Below, piece by piece: positions 11,950-19,947 of a stretch of DNA of 64,000 bases; positions within the stretch are counted from its first letter, which is position 1, and every line of letters begins with the position of its first letter. The stretch is from positions 37,501 to 101,500 of the forward strand of contig NW_027195401.1 of NCBI RefSeq assembly GCF_038502225.1, given 5' to 3'. This DNA comes from Cherax quadricarinatus. Lineage: Eukaryota; Arthropoda; Malacostraca; Decapoda; Parastacidae. A program made the translations under genes and the position numbers. The notes beneath the pieces were generated by a model that saw only the letters and a list, made by a program, of their open reading frames with translations, was not told where the DNA came from and made no database searches.

Positions 11950-12320
11950 TCTGTGCACGTGTCTAGCTATATCAGGGTACACCTGTCCCAGTGTTAGGTA
12001 TTATAATAGAATATCTCTAAACATGTTAGGCTTTGTTATATTTGTTCATGTGTCAGGGTTTATCATGGTATATATATCCATATTCCAGGCTTTATCATAC
12101 TATATCTGTCCACTTATCTGGCTGTATTATGGAATATCTAACCATTTGTCAGGCTTTAACTTGGTAAATCTATCCATATGTTGAACATTTATCATGATAT
12201 GTTTGTTCATGTGTCGCTCTCTTATAATGGTGTATCTGTGTTAAGCTGTATCATGGTATATTTATCCATGTGCGAGGCTTTATCACTGTATATCTATCCA
12301 TGTGTCGTGGTTAATGATGG
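11950..12320. repeat. Degenerate ~35-40 bp tandem repeat
   Basis: About nine diverged copies of a unit like TCAGGCTTTATCATGGTATA followed by TCTATCCATGTG. Copies differ at many positions and in length, which indicates an old array. Confidence 0.65.
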
Positions 12321-12670
12321 ATCATTGTTGTCAAGCCTGTTGTGACTTGACAATGATCCAGGACGGACGGACATGCATTCAAGTTCCTCTCTTAAGTGCG
12401 GGATTTTGGTGATTGTTCCCTATTTGCTATTTAAAAAAAAGATGCCGTTTTATTCTTAGTGTTATTTCGCTTATTTATCGATTGTTGGATAATTTCATCC
12501 TCGATACAGCAGGATTTTAACTCATTCGCCAACTTTAAAAGTTTTCAGTGATACGCTTCTGCAGTGATATGCTTCTCACATGTACTAAGCTTCAGCTTGC
12601 TTAGCATGACGCTGAAAATTAAATATTGACGATCAAGTCAGGATCCTTCAAAGGAGGTGCCTAGAGGGTG
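12321..12670. other. Unassigned stretch
   Basis: No supported gene. Two similar segments around 12545-12575 (GTGATACGCTTCT / GTGATATGCTTCT) are a short local duplication. Confidence 0.35.
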
Positions 12671-12689
12671 GTGAAAGAATCTTGTGTGA

Positions 12690-12785
12690 ACCTCGTTGCT
12701 TCCAAATCCCCAGGTGCTGTATGATCCCTACGGGTTTGACAATTTTCCATTCAAATAGTAGCTATAATAATAATAATAAATATAT
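12690..12785 (+). mobile_element. Short SINE-like repeat with TAA tail
   Basis: GCTGTATGATCCCTACGGGT, then an AT-rich link and a (TAA)n tail. A similar arrangement is at about 40413-40475. I recall this as a common decapod short repeat. No polymerase III boxes are certain. Confidence 0.4.
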
Positions 12786-12789
12786 ATGT

Positions 12790-13500
12790 GGAGAAAATTT
12801 CTCCAGGAGGGGGGTATCAGCCCCTTTCAGCCCTTTCAGCCCTGAGGGGCCCAGCCCTCTCAGAAGGGGCAAGCGGCTTGTTTACTGCTACAGTGAGTAA
12901 TTGATCGCAGATGCCGTACGAGTATGCAACGTGGTCAAGCGACCGCTGCTCCTTGCAGTCCAGTGTTGCAGAGTGTATTTTAATAAGAGACAGTACATCT
13001 GTCCCACTTTATTACCATAGTAAAGATAGTGGACATTGTTGTCTATGCTTAAGACAGCAAGATTTAAACATTCTGCTTTGCTTCACCGAGGAAGTGGCAA
13101 AGAAGCAAAAGTACTAGATCAGCTTTTCCTTTGTGCTAGGGGATTAACGGCGTGGGGCGCTGTGGCGTCTTCAGATTACTTTTGACTCTACTGAGAGTGA
13201 AACTGACGCCAGGATAACCAACGAAGAACGATCTGTGCGTTAGTGTGAACAAAGTGTCTCATAAAACACAATAAACACTTAAGAGAAGTGTGATCAGCCT
13301 CTTTAGTGATAAGATTGTGAACAATAAAGACAAATCTTGTGGAACATAGTGTACCAGTGTGCGTATTCCTAGACTGTGGAAGACGTGGACATCCAAGGAC
13401 ACTTCAGCTTCTATCAAGTCACCGATATCTGTCGAAGGTGTGAAGAACACCATAGCTCACGCTACAAGAGCAAGGTAGGTTACGAATTTCTTGTAGTACG
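12790..13500. other. Unassigned stretch
   Basis: It contains a CAGCCC/GGGGC-rich local inverted repeat (about 12818-12860). No recognised gene; short frames at 12911-13117 and 13259-13453 have no family resemblance I can name. Confidence 0.35.
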
Positions 13501-13505
13501 GGGGA

Positions 13506-13641
13506 CTGCGCAGTTCTTGAGTCGCAAGGAGTTTGTAATCAACCTATAGTCTGCGCAGTTCTTGAGTCGCAAGGAGTTTGTAATCAACCTATAGTCTGCG
13601 CAGTTCTTGAGTCGCAAGGAGTTTGTAATCAACATATAGTC
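13506..13641 (+). repeat. 45-bp tandem repeat, three copies
   Basis: Three near-identical 45-bp units begin TGCGCAGTTCTTGAGTCGCA and end AATCAACCTATAGTC. Only the last carries a visible change (ACATATAG). The unit is divisible by three, so one minus-strand frame stays open with a 15-residue period (LITNSLRLKNCADYR). I regard that frame as a by-product. Confidence 0.9.
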
Positions 13642-13937
13642 GGCGGTAAGGTGCGGACTTTTGAGTCCAAACAAGTATGTAATTTGTCAGCCCTCAGTGA
13701 ATGAAATATGCTGACATAACACCCCCTAGGGGTAATTTATAATCTTACACATTATAACTCTTGACAGCCCGTTGAGAGATGACTTCGACAGCTTTTCAAG
13801 ACCTCGTCTGCAGGGGCAGCTGTGTTGACGATTTGCTGTCTTTTATCAGCTAAGTGTTCCCTATATTTATATTTATAAATTATATCTTAGTTGGTAAAGC
13901 CATTTCTCAACAATAATAATAAATATTTGGCTTTAAC
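13642..13937. other. Unassigned AT-rich stretch
   Basis: A partial fourth diverged repeat lies at 13641-13680 (GTGCGGACTTTTGAGTC). Nothing else recognised. Confidence 0.35.
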
Positions 13938-13944
13938 TGTAAGA

Positions 13945-14241
13945 AATGATGAAATTAAGACACATGTGCAACATCTGGTATCTTTATTGTCGACGTTTCG
14001 CCATCCAGTGCAACACGTCCCACTTTCCACCTGACGTTAATATATAAGCGCCAGGCTCCTTGCCTCTGCTCCAGAACCTCCACGACTACGGCGCTCTTCG
14101 CACAACTCCAAGGCTGAGGGACTGATTACTTCCTTTTCTGAATATAGTTCTACTGTCTTCAAATTATGTCCTGGAATTTGTATTGATAAAGCCACTGGAT
14201 GTGTGTCTTAATTTCATCTTGTGGGTATTGTATACCATTCT
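13945..14241 (+). mobile_element. Palindromic element, family 2/5, one arm deleted
   Basis: The left arm (minus sense) carries GACGTTTCGCCATCCAGTG. The right arm has TTGATAAAGCCACTGGATG followed directly by TGTGTCTTAATTTCATC, so the GAAACG half of the motif is deleted. The tail TGGGTATTGTATACCATTC is on the right only. The 7-mer TGTAAGA flanks the element at 13938-13944 and 14242-14248 and may be the target duplication. Confidence 0.65.
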
Positions 14242-14248
14242 TGTAAGA

Positions 14249-15310
14249 TATATTCTTCAATCACTTTTAACACGCAAAATGTATGTGATAAAAATTTAGA
14301 GTGAGTTTATACAAAAACTCTGTTTACTACAAATAAACTGGAAATCACTTGGTTCAGATGTCTACAAAGAGTTCATGATTAAATTTTCAGGGTTTATGAG
14401 GCACTGAAAAGCCAGAATTATTGTTATTCTTAACAGTTCTAGTTACCTGAATACTTAATTTGAAGTTAGTGTATTAAATTGTGTCATTCTCTGAGGTGAA
14501 TTATAAGATCCATATTAACTATGTTGTGATTGGATGCTATACGACATATATGCTTGGTGTTCATCCGGGAATTTTTTCACTATATGTGTCAGAAGTTTAT
14601 TCGAAAACTTCTCCACATTTATGTTAAGTGTTGAACCTAGCACTGCTTTACATGTATGCAACGTGTAGGTAGGTGTCTTTCCTGGACCTGCTGTATGTAT
14701 GTACAAGGCATTTATCCTATCACTGCTCTCAGTATAGGTGTTTATCAGAGCGCTGCTCTGTATGATAGATATTATCCCATTACTGTTCTATGTGAATGCT
14801 AGGCGCTTACCTCAGCAATGCCCTTATAGGAAATTCAAGCAGTGAAAGATTCTACTCACCTCCCAGAGTGACTAAAGGCCTCAGGGTCCTCCAACAGTGT
14901 CTACGCCAACTTTGCCCCTCTTCGAGAATATTCACTATTATTGGGACCTTTTTATTTAATAGGTGTTAACTGAGTTGTGTGCAGTTATAATATGTGAGCC
15001 GAATGAACGAGTTAGAGAGGTAGTAGATCAATATTTTTCCAAAGAGCTGATTACAATGGTCAAGAGTTTTTGAAAAGTTGCATACTTCTTAAATGAGATT
15101 AGTTAATTCTTATGTTTTTTCATGTCCTGTATCCAAATATCACATTGAAAAATGCTTATTGGCTATAGGTTTAAGAGATACGAGACATGTAATATGTGAT
15201 TATTATGTTTTTGCTTGGCGCTTATAGTGGACTGAAGAATCATCTCTTGCCAATCTCCAGCAATAGTCTGCAAGCGGTTCTTGTGCACCATTTTCCCTAG
15301 TACCATTTTT
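14249..15310. other. Unassigned stretch
   Basis: No recognised gene or repeat array. Segments such as GTGTTTATCAGAGCGCTGCT near 14720-14820 suggest weak local repetition. Confidence 0.35.
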
Positions 15311-15318
15311 CCATGGTT

Positions 15319-15398
15319 GATATATCATGGTGAAAGTTTTCACCATGATATATCTTGATGGTGATGAACATGGTGAAACCTTTCACCATGTTCATCAC
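15319..15398. repeat. Two adjacent perfect hairpins
   Basis: Hairpin 1 (15319-15354) has 17-bp arms, GATATATCATGGTGAAA and its complement, with a 2-nt loop. Hairpin 2 (15361-15398) has 18-bp arms, GTGATGAACATGGTGAAA and its complement, with a 2-nt loop. Both share the inner CATGGTGAAA/TTTCACCATG core. Confidence 0.9.
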
Positions 15399-15474
15399 TA
15401 ACTGTCCCACAGTTCGCTGGCAAAAAAAATCTAAATGCAAGTCCAAAAAGTGGACTTAGTGACATGTTACATCC

Positions 15475-16231
15475 CACATTCTTGTGAGCCTTGAAGTTTT
15501 ATTGTTTTATTGAAACTGCTGTTAAGGTTTCTAAGGGATTCTTTCTAAGTTTAAAATAGGTTTCAGTATCATCTAAGAGATTATTTTATCTTGGTAATCA
15601 TTTTATTTCATAATTACTATTGCATTTATTTTTATCTGCTTTAGTAAGGCACAATTCTTTATTATTAATAATTGTATCATAAGATTTAAAGAATCTTTGA
15701 GAGCAATTGGGAATGTTTTGTTCTAACATAGTTATATACCATTCCTTTACTAATATTAATTTCATCAGTAGATAAATCAGAAGATTTTTCAAAGTTACAA
15801 AAGGCTTTTGCGGTTTCAACATTGTTTTTTTTTTAAGTTGCAAAAGTTAGACCAAAACCTAAAGCAACAGTTGTATTTTTATCTAATATTTCATCTGATA
15901 ATTTAATTACAAAATTTTAATTAGCATGCTTTGTCCAATCACTGTTTTCAGTTAAAATGTCTAATTTTCTTTGTAGTTTGTTTTTAAGTTCATTACAAAT
16001 TATTCTGAGTTTATTATAGCAATGATCTAACATACTAAGTTTCCATTCTGATGGAATGGTCTGATTAAAAGTGTATTTTTTTTATTTCTCAATATTTTGA
16101 ATGCTTCCTTCTCCTGTATTTTAGTAATTTCAATATGTTCATGAAGAATAATTCTCATAAAATCATCAAAAGGACGATCTCTCATGTCAGGGAGTCTATT
16201 TGGTAAGTTTTGAAACTTAAAAAAAAAAAAA
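15475..16231 (-). mobile_element. Penelope-like element 2, minus arm (N-terminal half)
   Basis: The minus-strand frame 16248-16027 reads QNLPNRLPDMRDRPFDDFMR and EKEAFKILRNKKNTLLIRPF. The frame 15843-15598 reads KSYDTIINNKELCLTKADKN. The latter is the region before the RT palm (ADKG(N/G)-like). The arm breaks off shortly after. It overlaps in content with the plus arm, so these are two inverted copies. Confidence 0.7.
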
Positions 16232-16808
16232 AAATGTTGAAATTGCAAAGGCCTTTGTAACTTTGAAAAATCTTATAATTTATCCATTGATGAAATTAAT
16301 ATTAGTAAGGGAATGGTATATAGCTAGCTCTGTCAAAACAATATCTTCCCAATTGCTCTCAAAGATTCTTCAAGTCTTATGACACACTTATTAATAATAA
16401 AAAATTGCGCCTTACTAAAGCAGATAAAATAAATGCAATAGTAATTATGAAATAAAATGATTTCCAAGATAAAATAAATAATATCTTAGATGATACTGAA
16501 ACCTATTTTAAACTTAGAAAGAATCCCTTAGAAACCGTTAAAAGCAATTTCAATAAAACAAAACTTCTACTGAAAGGTAAAGATGAAATAATTAAAAAAT
16601 TTACTTCCCCTAATCCGTCTTTACCTTACATGTATGGATTAATAAAAACACACAAACCAGGTAATCCTGTCAGACCAATTATTAGCTCCATAGATTCAGT
16701 TTCGTATAAATTATCTAAATGGCTTGTCGACATTTTGAGCCCTATTGTTGGAAAAATTTATAACTTTAATGTTAAAAAAAATATAATTTAGTTGATAAAT
16801 TAAGCTCC

Positions 16809-17261
16809 TTGACTGACTTAAATGATTTTAACATGGTGAGTTTTGAGGTTACTTCCTTGTTTACAAAAGTTCCAGTTGATGATTTATTAAGTTTCTTACA
16901 TGAAGAACTTGTTAATTACGATTTACCATTGCCAGTTCCTACTATCATTAAACTTATTAAATTTTGCATTGTTTTAGGAAAATTTGTATTTAATGATAAG
17001 TTTTACACTCAAAAGTTTGGTATGGCAATGGAAAATCCTCTTTCACCTGTTCTTAGTAACCTATTCATGGAATTTTTTGAAACAAGGTTGCTTAACACAA
17101 TCCTCCCTAATAGAGCTAAATGGTTCAGATATGTTGATGATATTTTGTGTCTTATGCCTAAGAATGTAGATATTTACCATTTCTTTGTTAAATTAAATAG
17201 CTTAGCCCATTCTATAACTTTACTGTTGAGTTTGATGAAAATAACTCAGTGCCTTTTCTAG
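16809..17261 (+). pseudogene. PLE 2 reverse transcriptase palm
   Basis: 150 codons read MVSFEVTSLFTKVPVDDLL (RT block A-like), FGMAMENPLSPVLSNLFMEF (block B, G-x-PxS...L with GSPLS altered to NPLS) and AKWFRYVDDILCLMP (the catalytic YVDD pair). This is the Penelope RT order. The frame ends at 17261 by a frameshift, and the remaining palm/thumb text continues in another frame. Confidence 0.8.
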
Positions 17262-17333
17262 ATGTTTTAATTATTAAGGGTAACAATTACTTCAAATTTA
17301 AAATTTACATAAAACCTACAAATAGCTGTTCCT

Positions 17334-17783
17334 ATGTACACTATTATTCTTCGTATTTGTAGTCCAGAGTTCATAGATGAAGAAATATCGAAAATTTATG
17401 AAATAGCTAATGATCTGAAATACCCAGGAAACGTAATTGATAAATCTTTTACAATTACTAGAAATAATTTTTACAATTCAAAAAGGGACAACCAGCCTTA
17501 TTCAACTAAAAATATGTTGGTTCTCCCTTACCATGAAAACTTGATTGATATGCCTTCTCTTAAGACTTTTAATATCAAAGTTGTATTTAAAAATCTTGAT
17601 ACAGTAAAAAAGCTTTTGATAAAGAATTCCCCCCAAAATGCTGTAGGATGTTTCTATAAGATTCCTTGTAAAATTTGCGATAAAGTTTATTGGGGTCAAT
17701 CTGGTAAAAGTCTCGAACTAAGATTAAAACTGCATAAATATAGCATTAGAACTGGACAAGATTCCAATGCTCTATTCATGTGA
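17334..17783 (+). pseudogene. PLE 2 thumb/linker and GIY-YIG endonuclease
   Basis: 149 codons. The first ~95 residues are linker with LVLPYHENLIDMPSLKTFN. Residues ~104-140 are the endonuclease: GCFYKIPCKICDKVYWGQSG then SLELRLKLHKY. The CxxC after the first strand is common in PLE GIY-YIG domains. The frame stops just after FMH; the normal continuation (VRDFNHPIDF) is in the next frame. Confidence 0.8.
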
Positions 17784-18047
17784 GAGATTTTAACCATCCA
17801 ATTGATTTTCAAAAAGTTGAGAAAGTAGTATCAAGCAAGTCCATGGTCGACAGGAATATTAATGAATCATGTTTCATAAAAAGCAGTTTTGAAAATAATA
17901 TGAATATTTCCTTTGGTTTATATAAATTAGAATAATTTATAATTAATAAAATTTGGGAAGAATTTAATAATACATTGGACAAAAAATAAACCCTAATTCT
18001 TGGGTAGAGTACTAGGGTTGGGTAAATATTTTGTTAGTGGGATGTCA

Positions 18048-18106
18048 TGAAGAACCTACCTAGTTGGGTCAACAGGCCTCCTGCAGTGTTCCTCCTTTCT
18101 TATGAG
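18048..18106 (+). mobile_element. CR1 3'-end fragment
   Basis: CAACAGGCCTCCTGCAGTGT and TCCTCCTTTCTTATG match the 3' terminus of the CR1 at about 60463-60500. Only the tail is present, just downstream of PLE 2. Confidence 0.55.
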
Positions 18107-18126
18107 TCTGGTGTCGTCGCGCCTGA

Positions 18127-18128
<2 letters not shown>

Positions 18129-18216
<88 letters not shown>
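18129..18216. repeat. (TA)n microsatellite
   Basis: About 88 bp of TA dinucleotides with one interruption at about 18161-18163. Confidence 0.95.
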
Positions 18217-18220
<4 letters not shown>

Positions 18221-18239
18221 GACGTTGAAAAAGTATTGA

Positions 18240-19085
18240 TTAAAATTTACATTATGGATTAATTATTGATCCCAGTATATTACTATGTACAATGCGGAGT
18301 TATTATCCGAAAGATGGGAAGTAATTATTGATCAGTATATATTCTGGAAGTAACTACTCATCCAGCCCGTCCTTTTAACCACCGAATACATGGCAGTGTT
18401 ATAAAAACAGTCAATTTGGTGGTTATTGATAGACCCTTGAATAGTTGATATAATTGCACAGATATAAGTGCTGCGTTCATTGGTTGCCGAATTTCTGTTT
18501 GTGTAGCATACTATATTTATATTCTTTTCCATTGTAACCTAAATTAATCTAACCTATCCGATGCATCCTAGCCCAATCTACCCTAACCTAGTCCAACCTT
18601 ATTTAGAAATAGGCTGTAAACCCGATGTGAAGGCGTGACACAGTTATTGCCAGGGTAGGTTGATTGATCGCTTTTTTATGTTGGGCTGTAATTATTGACC
18701 AGTCTTAAGGTTGGAAAATAATTATTAATCAGTCTGTAGGCTGGAAAGTAATTATTGATTAGTATGTTAAATTGTAACTGATCAATATGTATATTGTGCA
18801 ATAGTATTTGATCAGTGTATTGGGGAGTAATTATAGGTCAGAATATATGTTGGGGAGTAATTGTGGAATAGTATCTATAATTGGAGTAATTTCTTATTAG
18901 GTATTTAGTGGAGTAATATTTGATGAGAATATTGGGAGTAATCGTTGATCAGCATTATGTCGGGGAGTAATTACTGATCATTATGTATGTTGGGTAATTA
19001 TCAATCAGTATTAATATTGATGACTAATATTGGATTAATATGCGTACTGGGGAGTAATTATTGATCACTGGGTATTGAGGACTGA
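18240..19085. repeat. Degenerate ~30-bp AT-rich tandem repeat
   Basis: Repeated variants of GGGGAGTAATTATTGATCAG followed by TATGTATGTTG occur at irregular spacing, clearest at 18300-18345 and 18665-19075. Unique text interrupts them at 18350-18660. Confidence 0.6.
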
Positions 19086-19479
19086 GCAACACTGTGGCAA
19101 TACCTCCAGACTCCCGATCTGTACTATTTCTGGAAACTTTTAATTGATTGCGCTCCCTCCAATGCAAAATTAATTTTAAGCGGTATTAACGAAAACGAGG
19201 TTGAGATGGAAGATAAATAGGAAGGGAAGGAGAAATAGGAGGGAGAGTAAATAAAATATGAGAGAAAATTGAAATAAAAAAAAAATGTAATTGATTAAAA
19301 GCATTCAATATAGAGGAGTGTGGTATTAACTTAGTGTTTAACATATAAAATGCGTTTTTTTTTTTTTGCCTCTTCCAATTGCTCTAAATATATGTATTTA
19401 CCTTGATTCTATTTCTCTCATCCATGGACCTGTTTGATACAACTTTCTCGTCCCTTGAAAATCAGTTGGATGGTTAAAT
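19086..19479. other. Unassigned stretch with dispersed-repeat fragment
   Basis: 19334-19380 resembles 948-990 near PLE 1 (GTTTAACATATAAAATG, TTGCCTCTTC). Otherwise nothing recognised. Confidence 0.35.
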
Positions 19480-19645
19480 TCTCTCATGGTCCTTGGTTGA
19501 AAAAATATAGTAGAATCGAATTTCCTAAAAAACAGTTTTGAAATTAATACGAATATAAGTTTAAGATTATGTAAATTAGATTCCTTTATAATTAATTAAA
19601 TCTGTGAAGAATTTACGATATGTTCGACAAGTTAAAATAAAAAAA
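19480..19645 (+). mobile_element. Penelope-like element 3'-coding relic
   Basis: The text from about 19500 to 19640 parallels the C-terminal coding end and 3' flank of PLE 2 (17830-17985): TTTCCTAAAAAACAGTTTTG, AATTAGATTCCTTTATAATT. Only the end of the gene survives. Confidence 0.45.
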
Positions 19646-19840
19646 ACTTGGATAGAATATAAGCTGTTTGACAGGTCCTTGACCATCTCACCCGCATCAG
19701 GGGTTACGTTCTATGTTGAACACAAATTGTAATATCTGCCTTCTGCTGATCTTTTATTTTTATAGTTCCTTAATTATGTGAGAAATCACGAAAGCGCCTG
19801 GAGGTTCACCACCGTGATCCTACTGCATTATATATATATG

Positions 19841-19947
19841 TCGTGCCGAATATGTAAAACTGGTCAATTAGCAAGAACTCCTTTAAAATTAAGTCCTTTC
19901 TGAAATTTTCTCTTATACGTTTAAAGATATATTTTTCATTAATGTTA
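19841..19947 (+). mobile_element. TA-inserting MITE copy 1, left half
   Basis: It begins right after a TA run with the inverted repeat TCGTGCCGAATATG, then AAAACTGGTCAATTAGCAAG. LINE A interrupts it at about 19947; the right half is at 22831-23100. Confidence 0.7.

Larger units (their letters stand above)
16232..17960 (+). mobile_element. Penelope-like element 2, plus arm (RT and GIY-YIG)
   Basis: Plus-strand text runs from NVEIAKAFVTL through PSLPYMYGLIKTHKPGNPVR (about 16614-16673) to the RT palm and the GIY-YIG domain, and ends near KSSFENNMNISFGLYKLE at about 17930. The N-terminal part is frameshifted and the palm frame opens at 16809. Junction with the minus arm is around 16231, in an A-rich inverted repeat. 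Confidence 0.8.
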
